Source: Cyclobacterium amurskyense
Lineage (GTDB): Bacteria > Bacteroidota > Bacteroidia > Cytophagales > Cyclobacteriaceae
Direction of reading: 5' to 3'
DNA length: 64,000 nt
Assembly: GCF_001050135.1 (NCBI RefSeq)
Contig: NZ_CP012040.1
Location: 4,667,001-4,731,000, forward strand
Positions within the stretch are counted from its first letter, which is position 1. The number at the start of each line of letters is the position of its first letter. Positions 53,770 through 64,000 of this stretch are shown here, in pieces. A program made the position numbers and the translations under genes. Under the pieces are notes generated by a model, which searched no databases, had not been told where the DNA came from, and worked only from the letters and a program-made list of their open reading frames with translations.

Positions 53770-56700
53770 ATGAATAAATGCCTACTTAAGCATGTTATCT
53801 ACATGACCAAATTATTTACAATAGCCTTCACTCTTCAGTGTTTGAGCATGAGTTTCCTTCTAGCTTTTAATGGAAATGCCCAAGTTAAAAGCATAGAGGA
53901 GGTATCCGTATACCTTTCTTTAAAAAATGTAAAGGTAAAAGAAGCCTTTAAAAGGTTAGAAAAGCTAACGGATTACAATTTCGTTTTCGCCTCCAGGGAA
54001 ATTGAGAACAGTCAGTTCATCAATGTAGAAAGTAAAGGAGAAAGCCTTTACTTTCTATTGTCTGCCATTGCTGCTCAAACGGACCTAAGTTTCAAACAGG
54101 TGAATAACAACATCCATGTTAAGAAAATGGACCGTAAAAATCCCCTTGTTGATGTTGATTACGAGCAAGTTGTCGTAAAGGGAATTGTTACAGATGAAAA
54201 TGGCGATCCTTTACCCGGGGCAACAGTAACAATTGCTAATAGCTCAAATGGAACTGTTACAGATTTAGATGGAAATTTCTCAATTGAGGTTGAAGAAGGA
54301 GCTACTCTGGTGATTTCATTTATTGGTTTCAAAACTAAGAATGTATCTATAGCCAACCAAACCCAATTTAACATTATCATGGAGCCAGACAATAACGATC
54401 TAGAAGAGGTGGTTGTGGTAGGTTATGGAACGGTCAAAAAGAGTGATTTAACAGGCTCAGTATCGAGTGTAAAATCAGACGAAATTAATGCTTTCCCAAC
54501 ATCGAATGTTATGCAAGCGATGGCTGGTAGAGCTGCAGGGGTTCAAATTATACAGAATAGTGGTGCTCCTGGTGCTGGTATAAGTGTTAGGATTCGTGGT
54601 ACCAACTCCATTCAAGGTGGCAATGAACCACTTTATGTTGTCGATGGTTTTCCTTTTTCAGGAAACCCTACAAATTTGAATAACTTCGATATAGAAAGTA
54701 TTGAAGTGTTGAAAGATGCCTCCGCTACTGCTATATATGGTTCCAGAGGAGCCAATGGTGTAGTCTTGATCACGACCAAGCAAGGAAAAGAAGGTACTTC
54801 TAAAGTTGATTTCGAAACAAGTTATAGTACACAATCCATTCGCAATACTTTGGACCTAATGAATGGCAGTGAGTATGCTCAAATCCAGAATATTCAAGCT
54901 ACCAATGATAATATTCCTTTGTATTTTACTGAACAGGAGATTGCTAATTTTGGTCAGGGGTTTGATTGGCAAAATTTAATTTTTACTAAAGCTCCGATAT
55001 TGTCCACATCTTTAAATGTTAGTGGAGGAAGTCCTAAAACTAAATATTCTATTTCGGGAAGCTTTTTTGGTCAGGATGGTATAATTAAAGGAAGTGATTA
55101 CGATAGGTACTCCCTTAGAGCAAACATCAATCATACTGTTAGTGATAAGATAGCTTTACTTTTTAACAGTAATCTTACCCACCTTAAAACGGAAAGAAGG
55201 GACAGTGGAGGGGGGTCACGTGGTAATTCTATGATTGGTGCTGCATTGTCTGCTGCACCAATCTCTCAACCTTATAATGAAGATGGTAGTTATAATGTAT
55301 TGGGAAATGAATATCCATTTATTGCTCCAGACATTATCAATCCCCTCAATTTCCTCAATGAACAGATGAGTATTGTTAAGGCAAATATTGTTTTGACCAA
55401 TATGGCTTTTGTATACAAACCCATTCCAGATCTGACATTAAAAATTTCTGGAGGAATTGAAAACAGAGATGACAGAACGGATGCTTACACCTCTAGAAAT
55501 TTCTTTAACTCTGATGGTAGAGCGAGTGTAAATACAAGTCAATTTAGGAGTCTTCTAAGTGAAAACACCCTAAGTTATGACAAAACCTTTGCGAGTAAGC
55601 ACCAATTAAATGCTTTGCTTGGATTTACTTACCAGGATTTCACCTCTACTTATTTAAGTGCTAGTGGCGTTGGATTCTTAAGTGACTCATTTGAAACCTA
55701 CAGCCTTCAGGCTGCAAGTACACCTGGTATCCCAAGCAGTGGGTACTCAAATTCCGTATTAATTTCCTACTTGAGTAGGGTTAATTACACCTTTGACGAC
55801 CGGTTTTTATTTACATTTAGTTTCAGAACTGATGGTTCTTCTAAGTATAGTCCTGGTAATAAATGGGGTTTCTTCCCTTCAGGTGCTTTTGCTTACCGTG
55901 TATTCAAAGAATCATTTGTTGAAAACAGTAACTGGCTTTCAGATTTAAAAGTTAGAACAAGTTGGGGACTTACAGGTAGCCAGGCAATCTCTCCTTATGC
56001 AACCCTAAACCAATTAAATCCTGGAAATACAGTATTTCAAAATAGTCTATACAATACATTTGCACCAAGTACAGTACTCCCAGGCAATTTGAAATGGGAA
56101 ACCACAGAGCAAATTGACGTTGGTTTTGATATGGGGTTTTTGGAGGACAGAATCTTGTTTAATGCAGATTATTACATCAAAAATACCCGCGACTTGCTCA
56201 ATACCGTAAGACTTCCAAGTTCCCTTGGCTTTACCACTACGATTCAAAATGTAGGTAAGGTTCAAAATAAAGGAGTGGAATTGAGTTTGGATGGCAAAGT
56301 ATTGACCGGAGACTTTAAATGGGATGTTTTTGGTAATGTTTCCTTTAACAAAAACAAAGTGTTGAGCTTACACAATGGCGAAGATATTTTAGGTGCCTAT
56401 GTAAGTGTATTGGTGGTTGGTGACAATGTTACCATCCTAAGAGAAGGAAGACCAATCGGTCAGTTTTGGGGCTATCAGGAAGATGGTTATGATGAAAATG
56501 GAAACATCAATTTTGTTGACCAAGATGACAATGGCATCATCAACGACAATGATAAAACCTATATAGGAGATCCTAACCCTAAATTTATCTATGGGTTTAA
56601 TTCCACTATGAATTACAAAAACTTTGAATTCAGTTTCTTTCTTCAAGGATCCCATGGCAATGATATTTTCAATGTAAGTTCAATTACCAGCACAATGGAT

Positions 56701-57072
56701 TTTGGGCAGGGAATGAACATGCCAAAAGAAGTTTTGTATGACCATTGGACACCTGAAAATACAAATGCTAAATATCCTTTAATAAGCAGAAATACTGCTG
56801 TTAGAGTTTCCGATAGGTTTATTGAGGATGGATCTTATTTAAGGTTTAAAAATATTCAGTTGGCTTATAACTTGCCTGCAGCCCTTCTGTTCAAAAAATC
56901 GCTTAATAGTGCTCAGGTTTATGTGAGTGCTCAAAATTTTATCACTTTGACCGGTTATTCCTGGTGGGACCCTGAAGTAAATTCAAGAGGTGCAGGGACC
57001 CAATTGGGGATAGACCATTACAGTTATCCTATTCCAAAATCCCTTACTATGGGAGTTAGATTGGGTTTTTAA
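53770..57072 (+). CDS. SusC-family TonB-linked receptor with STN signalling domain (pair 4)
   Basis: 1100 residues. After the signal (residues about 12-38) comes an STN (secretin/TonB short N-terminal) domain at about 45-125 (VYLSLKNVKVKEAFKRLEKL, YNFVFASREI). Then the carboxypeptidase-regulatory-like domain (GIVTDENGDPLPGATVTIAN) and the plug (LKDASATAIYGSRGANGVVL) follow. The barrel ends in SLTMGVRLGF. STN-bearing SusC proteins both import the glycan and signal through FecR to a sigma factor. The FecR gene lies just upstream, and susD follows after 42 bp. It is the sensory receptor of this locus. Confidence 0.96.
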   Translation: MNKCLLKHVIYMTKLFTIAFTLQCLSMSFLLAFNGNAQVKSIEEVSVYLSLKNVKVKEAFKRLEKLTDYNFVFASREIENSQFINVESKGESLYFLLSAIAAQTDLSFKQVNNNIHVKKMDRKNPLVDVDYEQVVVKGIVTDENGDPLPGATVTIANSSNGTVTDLDGNFSIEVEEGATLVISFIGFKTKNVSIANQTQFNIIMEPDNNDLEEVVVVGYGTVKKSDLTGSVSSVKSDEINAFPTSNVMQAMAGRAAGVQIIQNSGAPGAGISVRIRGTNSIQGGNEPLYVVDGFPFSGNPTNLNNFDIESIEVLKDASATAIYGSRGANGVVLITTKQGKEGTSKVDFETSYSTQSIRNTLDLMNGSEYAQIQNIQATNDNIPLYFTEQEIANFGQGFDWQNLIFTKAPILSTSLNVSGGSPKTKYSISGSFFGQDGIIKGSDYDRYSLRANINHTVSDKIALLFNSNLTHLKTERRDSGGGSRGNSMIGAALSAAPISQPYNEDGSYNVLGNEYPFIAPDIINPLNFLNEQMSIVKANIVLTNMAFVYKPIPDLTLKISGGIENRDDRTDAYTSRNFFNSDGRASVNTSQFRSLLSENTLSYDKTFASKHQLNALLGFTYQDFTSTYLSASGVGFLSDSFETYSLQAASTPGIPSSGYSNSVLISYLSRVNYTFDDRFLFTFSFRTDGSSKYSPGNKWGFFPSGAFAYRVFKESFVENSNWLSDLKVRTSWGLTGSQAISPYATLNQLNPGNTVFQNSLYNTFAPSTVLPGNLKWETTEQIDVGFDMGFLEDRILFNADYYIKNTRDLLNTVRLPSSLGFTTTIQNVGKVQNKGVELSLDGKVLTGDFKWDVFGNVSFNKNKVLSLHNGEDILGAYVSVLVVGDNVTILREGRPIGQFWGYQEDGYDENGNINFVDQDDNGIINDNDKTYIGDPNPKFIYGFNSTMNYKNFEFSFFLQGSHGNDIFNVSSITSTMDFGQGMNMPKEVLYDHWTPENTNAKYPLISRNTAVRVSDRFIEDGSYLRFKNIQLAYNLPAALLFKKSLNSAQVYVSAQNFITLTGYSWWDPEVNSRGAGTQLGIDHYSYPIPKSLTMGVRLGF

Positions 57073-57114
57073 TCCGGATAATGAAAACAAGTATTCAATT
57101 TAAAGTGAAAAAAG

Positions 57115-58563
<1,449 letters not shown>

Positions 58564-58587
58564 TCAGTATAATTAAATAAAATAATC

Positions 58588-58685
58588 AACCCGAATGATG
58601 CAGGTGCTATAAGCTTAACTAGTGAAAAGCTTTCTAAAGAAGTGAGGACACTTATTGATAGTGTAGTTGCTGCATGATTTGGGTT
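58588..58685. repeat. 98 bp segment with 22 bp imperfect terminal inverted repeats
   Basis: AACCCGAATGATGCAGGTGC (58588 onward) and the reverse complement of the right end (AACCCAAATCATGCAGCAAC) match at 17 of 22 positions over the full arms. The outer sequence resembles the AACCCGAAATATGCA end of the dispersed repeat family. One frame through the segment is open for 35 codons (ending DSVVAA) without a start codon, so it could instead be the end of a lost gene. Confidence 0.4.
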
Positions 58686-58703
58686 TAAGCCATAAATAGG
58701 ATT

Positions 58704-60068
58704 ATGAAAAGAAGAGATATGATCGCCGCAATGGGAACACTCTCCCTCGGTGTGGCCGCTTCACCCTTCGCTAAAGGAGATGTATTAAAAGAACCCTACA
58801 AGGTTGTTCAAAAAAATATAACAACGGACGTTGTAGTAGTGGGAGGAGGTACCGCTGGTGCAGTAGCAGCGATTCAGGTTGGAAGAGCAGGTAAAAAAGT
58901 AACCCTAATTGAGTGTGTTAGCCAATTAGGTGGTACCACTACAACCGCAGGAGTGGCTTTTCCGGGAATATTCTTTGCCTGGGGAAAGCAAATAATTAGT
59001 GGTATCGGTTGGGAAAATGTACAAGAAGCAGTAGAACTAAATGGAGATACGCTACCCAATTTTTCGATTCCTCATGGACGCCAACATTGGGAACACCAAG
59101 TGAGACTAAATGGACCATTGTTTTCCTTAATATTAGAGCAAAAATGTGTAGAAGCTGGGGTTGATTTGCGCTATTATGAAACGCCAACGAAAATAGAATT
59201 CAAGAATGGATTCTGGGAAATGGAGACCGTAGGTAAAGGAATTACTACCAAAATAAAATGCAAGCAAATTATCGATTGCTCAGGAAATGCAATTGCTGCA
59301 AATATTGCAGGGTTGGATTTGCTGAAAGAAGCTGAAACACAACCTGGAACGCTTATCTTTAGATTGGGTGGTTATGACATGAAAGCCTTGGATTTGGATA
59401 TGATCAAAAAGGAATATGAAGCAGCGATAAACAGCGGAGAGTTGAAAAGGGAGGAGTTTCGAGGAAATATTGTTCGCCTTTTAAGTTCTAAAGGTGATAA
59501 TATTCAACATATCAGAGGAGCAGACTCTACAACTTCCGAATCTCATACGGCCGCTAATATACATGCAAGAAGTTCACTTCTAAAACACCTGAAGTTTTTG
59601 AAAAGATTGCCGGGCTGTGAAAACGTAGTGATAGAAGACATGCGAACAGAAATCGGTATCAGGGAAACCTATAGGATTGATGGCTTGTATCAAATCACGC
59701 ACGAGGATTATACTTCAGGTAAAGTATTTGAGGATTCAATTTCTTATTCTTATTACCCGATTGATTTGCATATAATAGAACATGGTGTTACTCCAAAACA
59801 ATTGAGTGAAGGGGTGGTCGCAACCGTGCCATTGAGGGCTTTGATTCCTAAAAACAGCAAAAACTTTATGGTAGCTGGAAGGTGTTTGTCTAGTGATAGA
59901 CTGGCCAATTCTGCTTTAAGAGTACAGGGGTCAAGCATGGCTATGGGCCAGGCTGCTGGAGCTACAGCAGTGATTGCTTGCCAGCGAAATGTGTCTCCTG
60001 CTGATGTGCCTTTGGATGAGGTGAGAGATCTCCTAAGAAGTCATGGAGCCATTGTTCCAACGGTCTAA
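58704..60068 (+). CDS. Exported FAD-dependent oxidoreductase (PF12831-type), Tat-like signal
   Basis: 454 residues. The N-terminus MKRRDMIAAMGTLSLGVAAS followed by PFAKG is a Tat-like leader. The Rossmann motif VVVVGGGTAGAVAAIQVGRA is followed by TLIECVSQLGGTTTTAGVAF, typical of the FAD_oxidored family. The C-terminal FAD-contact segment is FMVAGRCLSSDRLANSALRV and GSSMAMGQAAGATAVIA. Proteins of this family are common in marine polysaccharide loci, but their substrate is unsettled. It is followed by a protein with an FMN-attachment-like motif 21 bp downstream, a possible electron partner. Confidence 0.9.
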   Translation: MKRRDMIAAMGTLSLGVAASPFAKGDVLKEPYKVVQKNITTDVVVVGGGTAGAVAAIQVGRAGKKVTLIECVSQLGGTTTTAGVAFPGIFFAWGKQIISGIGWENVQEAVELNGDTLPNFSIPHGRQHWEHQVRLNGPLFSLILEQKCVEAGVDLRYYETPTKIEFKNGFWEMETVGKGITTKIKCKQIIDCSGNAIAANIAGLDLLKEAETQPGTLIFRLGGYDMKALDLDMIKKEYEAAINSGELKREEFRGNIVRLLSSKGDNIQHIRGADSTTSESHTAANIHARSSLLKHLKFLKRLPGCENVVIEDMRTEIGIRETYRIDGLYQITHEDYTSGKVFEDSISYSYYPIDLHIIEHGVTPKQLSEGVVATVPLRALIPKNSKNFMVAGRCLSSDRLANSALRVQGSSMAMGQAAGATAVIACQRNVSPADVPLDEVRDLLRSHGAIVPTV

Positions 60069-60089
60069 TTCTAAAAGTTGAAAAAGCTA

Positions 60090-61217
60090 ATGAACAAAGC
60101 TGTAAAGCAAAATCTATTATTAATTATTGTTGTGTTCTTTATAGGTATGGTTCCTGTTTCTAAAACGGGAACCATACAATATATCAATGACAGAACCTTA
60201 ACCATTGAAGTGGTTGATGTAGAAAAGAGGCTGATTGATTTCGAAGAAGAGATTTCAATGGATACGCTTTATGCGCATTTGTCAAGTACTGGCGCACCAG
60301 TGTTTTTTTCGCGGAATGTTGTGACGAGTGTTTGCTTTGATGACAAATGCAGGTTGCTGGATGTTATTCTTTATTGGAATCCTACAGGCAGGTATCTTGG
60401 TTTTGAATTGCCTGAAGAAGAATACCTTAGTAAACATGATCATGAACCATTTACAGCGGAAGAGTATTTAAGGCTGAATGAATTGCTGTCAGATCCATTC
60501 CTTCCTTTGGGAGATTATTCCTACAATGAGATTGTGATGGAAGGATCTAAAGAAGAATATTATGATAGCCAATATGAGGTAAAAGAGATTGATGCTGTGT
60601 CGAGTGCTACCTCTAAATTTATTCTTGACTATGTGGTTGAAGGTGCTGCTTTCACAACTTACAAATTATGGCACTTGATATATGGACCAACCAATGGAGT
60701 GATTAAAGAATGGACTACTGAAAATTTTGATTCTGATTATATTACACTTCTATTAGAAAGTGAAAATCTTTCAGATATTCTATGGACTCTGGAGCAATTG
60801 GAAGGAAAGCTTGATCAATACCCAAAAATAAACCCATTGATTTTTGATTTTATAAAAAGCAGTGAATATAGTCTCTCTGAAAAAGCCATACAAACTATTA
60901 ATCCACAGAATTTATCTTCCCAATCTTTCCAAATGGATCTGATCGCCCTATTTCCGCAAATGGATAGTGGTAAAAAGAAATGGATACTAGATTTGTTTAA
61001 AAAAGCTCCTAATGTTCACCCGGAAACAAAAACCTTTTTTAATGAGTCGATTCTTGACTTAGAAGTTCCTTTAATTGTGTTACTCCTAGAGGTATATAAA
61101 AAACAGAAAATGTACGATGCCACCAGTCTGGAAAAAGTTCGTTTGTTGAGCAATTCTGATAACAACTATTTGGCTAAAAAGGCAAAGCAATTTTTAGAAA
61201 ATGTTCCGAATCCTTAG
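60090..61217 (+). CDS. Exported protein with possible covalent-FMN motif and helical repeats
   Basis: 375 residues from ATG 60090; a TTG at 60078 is the only other start. A hydrophobic N-terminal segment (QNLLLIIVVFFIGMVPV) acts as signal or anchor. Residues 81-87 contain a CxxxxC (VCFDDKCRL). Residues 168-174 read DAVSSAT, close to the D-x-x-(S/T)-G-A-(T/S) motif where ApbE attaches FMN, with Thr174 as the acceptor. Then VVEGAAFTTYKLWHLIYGP follows. The last 170 residues are helical and HEAT-like. I recognise this layout only vaguely from proteins in Planctomycetes and Bacteroidota and give no firm function. Co-transcription with the FAD oxidoreductase suggests a redox role (inference). Confidence 0.65.
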   Translation: MNKAVKQNLLLIIVVFFIGMVPVSKTGTIQYINDRTLTIEVVDVEKRLIDFEEEISMDTLYAHLSSTGAPVFFSRNVVTSVCFDDKCRLLDVILYWNPTGRYLGFELPEEEYLSKHDHEPFTAEEYLRLNELLSDPFLPLGDYSYNEIVMEGSKEEYYDSQYEVKEIDAVSSATSKFILDYVVEGAAFTTYKLWHLIYGPTNGVIKEWTTENFDSDYITLLLESENLSDILWTLEQLEGKLDQYPKINPLIFDFIKSSEYSLSEKAIQTINPQNLSSQSFQMDLIALFPQMDSGKKKWILDLFKKAPNVHPETKTFFNESILDLEVPLIVLLLEVYKKQKMYDATSLEKVRLLSNSDNNYLAKKAKQFLENVPNP

Positions 61218-61289
61218 AATTATCATTTAATATTTGAGTTTTCTCAATGAGTAAAAAGAAAACAATAAGCTGAGTATTCTGTATTCATG

Positions 61290-63197
61290 CTATTCCCCAG
61301 ACAAACGCACTTTTATTTCTCCTTTATTTTCTTCTAAAACCCACGAAGGAATTCTTAGCTCAATTCTTTTTAAGTTTTCAATTTGCTTATCCAATTGGAG
61401 CGGAGCTGGATCAAGTGAGACAATGGACAAGTTAAAATCAGGATGGGATAGGTTTTCCAGCTTGAGGGTTTTGCCATCCTGAGTCAAAACAGCTCCACCA
61501 TCTACAAGCTTAATATCTGCCTGCGTCATAAGTTGCCAAGTGATCAATTTTGTAGCATCGTTGGTTTCTATTTGGTCTTCGATTACAATAGATCTTGGGC
61601 TATCTTTAATAAACTTTCTAGCAGCGCTTTTAAGTTGACCTGCAAAAGTCGGTGTAAGGTCAAAAGTGGCTTCTGGCTTTTCCCCACCTTTAAAGTCTAC
61701 CAAAGTTGCCAAACCATCAACTATGTGCCGCTTATTATCTACAGAGATTGTACTATGTCCAAAATTATTCTTTGTAAGTAATTTCCATCTGTCACATTCC
61801 TGACACCTATTCCATAAATCGAAACCGGCTCTCGACAGCACCCCATAGCTCTGGTTGCCCGGGTCGATCACCCATCGAACACCATTTAATTCAAAAATAA
61901 AAGAACCGGCATCCATATTTCCATGGCTTATCGATCCTCGCCCCCCTTTTCCGCCAAAATAATACCCTTCTTTATTCTCCCCCTGACCGGTAAAAATCAC
62001 AATTGGGTTTGCTCCTTCACCTTTCCAGGCACTTTGAACAAGTCCTGATTCCTTTTCTTCGAACTGTGCTGTCCAAACCAAGCCTGCTCCTGCCAGGCGA
62101 GAGATTTTCCCTATCTCATCAGGAGTTTGCATAAATCTTTTAGTATTCAAGTAGTTTCTATCTCCTGTTTTGGAGGCAAACCAACTCAAGGTAAAATCGG
62201 TATATAGCTCCGGTACATCCGGACTATCTGCATAATTGTATAATAGTTTGGAAGGTGCTGTGGTTAAAAGTCCGAAATTTGCGCTCTCTTTAAAGCCCGG
62301 ATAGTCACCTATTCCAAAATCTGTTCCAAAAGCGCTCTCAAGCATCGCTGCAGTTACTGCTGAAAACATTGTCCCATAACCCCAGTAGGTAGCGCCTTCA
62401 GGATAAGCACCATCCGGAGCATATGCTGCAAGTGCATGGTTCATGCCTTCGATTGATCTTTTTATTGTTTTTGCTGCCAATTCCGGGTTTTCCTCAGCAA
62501 TGGCTATGGAGGCTGCAATCATTCCCGCATTACAAACCTGATTCCAGTTATTGGTACCATTGACCCACCTAGGGGTCTCCCCATTTTCAGGCCAACTAGG
62601 CATAATACCCTTTTCTATCAATGACTTTTTCGCCAAAGAGATGGTTGATTTGGGTAATTTCCCTGCGGTCCAGTCTAGTGCCAGAGCAATGGCCAATGAC
62701 ATTTCTCCTACATCAAGAAAATGCTTTGGGTTCCAAGTAGGGAAATTACAGGCAGCAATCACTTCTTCATTTAACCTTTGCAAAATATCAGGATTCTTTT
62801 CTACGAAATAGACCATTCCTAACATGTTTATTCGATAGAGGAAATCTCTAGAAATACCAAGCTGGTTTTGTTGAGATCGGGGATTATCTGGGATGTCAAC
62901 TGTAATTAAATCCAATGCCAATACTGATGCAGCATTGTACTTGATGGCTTGATAAATATGCTGAATAAGGGGATCGGTTTGAAGCTTTTCTCTTAGCCTT
63001 TTTTCAGTAGCTTGATTTAAAACTAATCTAGGTTGGGCTTTCTGAAGATTCTTTTTCAGATACGGTACCGATATAGGGTTATTAAGTTGATACGATTGAT
63101 TAGCATTGTTTTGTGACAGCTGAGCATAAGCCAGTTCGCTCCTTAATGTTACCATAAGAAGGCTTGTTATAAACAATAATTGATGTAAATATTTCAA
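61290..63197 (-). CDS. Heparinase II/III-family protein (polysaccharide lyase-like)
   Basis: 635 residues with a signal peptide ending near LAYAQLSQ. The N-terminal alpha/alpha toroid includes WNPKHFLDVGEMSLAIALAL, WVNGTNNWNQVCNAGMIAAS and PDGAYPEGATYWGYGTMFSA. The C-terminal beta-sandwich includes GRGSISHGNMDAGSFIFELN followed by GVRWVIDPGN. In heparinase II-type lyases Tyr and His in these blocks are catalytic, and both are kept here (ATYWGYGT, SHGNMDAG). It should cleave a uronic-acid-containing polysaccharide by beta-elimination; the substrate (heparin-like, alginate or ulvan-like) cannot be decided. It runs opposite to the SusC/D locus and ends 70 bp from it. Confidence 0.9.
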   Translation of the reverse strand: MKYLHQLLFITSLLMVTLRSELAYAQLSQNNANQSYQLNNPISVPYLKKNLQKAQPRLVLNQATEKRLREKLQTDPLIQHIYQAIKYNAASVLALDLITVDIPDNPRSQQNQLGISRDFLYRINMLGMVYFVEKNPDILQRLNEEVIAACNFPTWNPKHFLDVGEMSLAIALALDWTAGKLPKSTISLAKKSLIEKGIMPSWPENGETPRWVNGTNNWNQVCNAGMIAASIAIAEENPELAAKTIKRSIEGMNHALAAYAPDGAYPEGATYWGYGTMFSAVTAAMLESAFGTDFGIGDYPGFKESANFGLLTTAPSKLLYNYADSPDVPELYTDFTLSWFASKTGDRNYLNTKRFMQTPDEIGKISRLAGAGLVWTAQFEEKESGLVQSAWKGEGANPIVIFTGQGENKEGYYFGGKGGRGSISHGNMDAGSFIFELNGVRWVIDPGNQSYGVLSRAGFDLWNRCQECDRWKLLTKNNFGHSTISVDNKRHIVDGLATLVDFKGGEKPEATFDLTPTFAGQLKSAARKFIKDSPRSIVIEDQIETNDATKLITWQLMTQADIKLVDGGAVLTQDGKTLKLENLSHPDFNLSIVSLDPAPLQLDKQIENLKRIELRIPSWVLEENKGEIKVRLSGE

Positions 63198-63312
63198 GAC
63201 AGTTATGCTTAAATAGTTGTATAATTCAAGAAAGATTCCTTACCCAAAAAGGAATTCTATAAACTTTAATAAGATTGAACGGATAGCCTCACCTTACTAT
63301 TGGTTCTAAATA

Positions 63313-63921
63313 CTATTCTATATCCCCAAAAAACTCCTCTAAGTCCAGTTTAAACCCTTGGATCGCCTTTGACTCTGCCACATCTCCGGAGGTAAGCAAA
63401 AGGGAGGGGACATATTTTCCATTAGAAAGACTATAGATTAACAAATCCTGGGTTTCAGCATGAATGATCCAATATTCCTGAACTCCATTGGACTCATAAA
63501 GCTTAAACTTATGCTTCAATTCGGTTTTACTGTTGCTAGGGGATAGGATTTCCACAATCAAGTCTGGCGCTCCTATGCAGCCTCTGTCATCCAATTTTTC
63601 CCGATCACAAATCACGCAGATATCCGGCTGAACCACATCATGAATTAAATGATCTGCTTTGGATGCTTTTGGAAAACGCACATCGAAGGGTGCATCGTAA
63701 ACTTGACATGATTTGTCTTCCAAAAAGTAATAGAGTTTAGCAGCCAACTTTATTGAAATTTGCTGATGGATACGTTTTGGGGCAGCAGCAGCTTTTTTAA
63801 AGGCTTTCCCTTTGATCAGTTCGACCACTTCCTCTATCTGCCATTTCAGGTAATCGGCATAGGAATAATTCCCATATTCCAAATCCGGTTCATTGACATT
63901 ATCCGGTTTTTTGACTTCCAT
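63313..63921 (-). CDS. Uma2-family (DUF820) putative endonuclease
   Basis: 202 residues with the PD-(D/E)xK core of Uma2 proteins: VVQPDICVICDREKLDDRGC, then GAPDLIVEILSPSNSKTELK and HKFKLYESNGVQEYWIIHAE. The Asp in GAPDLIVEIL, the Glu in VEIL and the following Lys are the expected catalytic set. These proteins are very common in Bacteroidota and cyanobacteria, often several per genome, and their role is unknown. It is monocistronic, about 115 bp from the lyase gene. Confidence 0.9.
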   Translation of the reverse strand: MEVKKPDNVNEPDLEYGNYSYADYLKWQIEEVVELIKGKAFKKAAAAPKRIHQQISIKLAAKLYYFLEDKSCQVYDAPFDVRFPKASKADHLIHDVVQPDICVICDREKLDDRGCIGAPDLIVEILSPSNSKTELKHKFKLYESNGVQEYWIIHAETQDLLIYSLSNGKYVPSLLLTSGDVAESKAIQGFKLDLEEFFGDIE

Positions 63922-64000
63922 ACTATAAATATACTGATTTTAGGACTATTTTAGAGATAGTGTATTCTAAATTATGGGTTAAAGTATGCTTGAACCTTGA

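Overview
The window looks like a chromosome segment of a marine or polysaccharide-degrading member of the Bacteroidota, most likely near the Cyclobacteriaceae (Cyclobacterium, Algoriphagus, Echinicola). This is inference from gene content: four SusC/SusD pairs, a FecR/ECF-sigma system, a DUF1501/DUF1553 pair, a CxPSR sulfatase, a GH97 enzyme, a heparinase II/III-type protein and Bacteroidota-style promoters (TTTG / TAnnTTTG). The DNA is AT-rich by eye and Shine-Dalgarno sites are weak. I saw no tRNA, rRNA, CRISPR array, transposase gene or prophage.

Layout. 1-3.2 kb: the end of a DUF1553 protein, a DUF1501 protein and an exported M14 carboxypeptidase. 4.2-8.8 kb: SusC/SusD pair 1. 8.9 kb: an acetyltransferase. 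10.1-14.8 kb: SusC/SusD pair 2. 14.9-15.4 kb: a decayed toxin-antitoxin pair. 15.5-21.5 kb: DUF2569 protein, SGNH esterase lipoprotein, beta-helix/PDZ lipoprotein and IMP dehydrogenase. 21.8-30.9 kb: a cyclase-TPR-AraC fusion regulator, a dehydrogenase and serine hydrolase operon, GH97, an AraC regulator, a lipid-anchored VOC protein and a broken DNA-alkylation-repair gene. 31-37.9 kb: a DEAD-box helicase on the minus strand and small housekeeping or accessory genes. 38-41.1 kb (minus): an MtnK-like kinase, an ADP-ribosylglycohydrolase lipoprotein and a bile-acid-symporter-family transporter. 41.3-44.2 kb: a large FAD/4Fe-4S dehydrogenase. 44.7-61.2 kb: an ECF sigma factor, SusC/SusD pair 3 with a sulfatase, then FecR, an STN-domain SusC, SusD, a Tat-type FAD oxidoreductase and a protein with a possible covalent-FMN motif. 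61.3-63.9 kb (minus): a heparinase II/III-like protein and a Uma2 nuclease-fold protein.

How the genes work together (inference). The 44.7-63.2 kb block reads as one or two polysaccharide utilisation loci for a sulfated, possibly uronic-acid-containing glycan. SusC/SusD proteins import oligosaccharides, the sulfatase removes sulfate, the heparinase-like lyase cuts chains, and the sigma/FecR/STN-SusC cascade senses substrate at the cell surface. The sigma and FecR genes are separated by a complete susCD-sulfatase unit, which suggests rearrangement.

Non-coding structure. A family of about 215 bp palindromic-ended repeats without coding capacity (MITE-like) occurs at six sites between genes, in long, short, 57 bp and truncated forms. 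Several Bacteroidota promoters, rho-independent terminators and leader hairpins can also be read directly.
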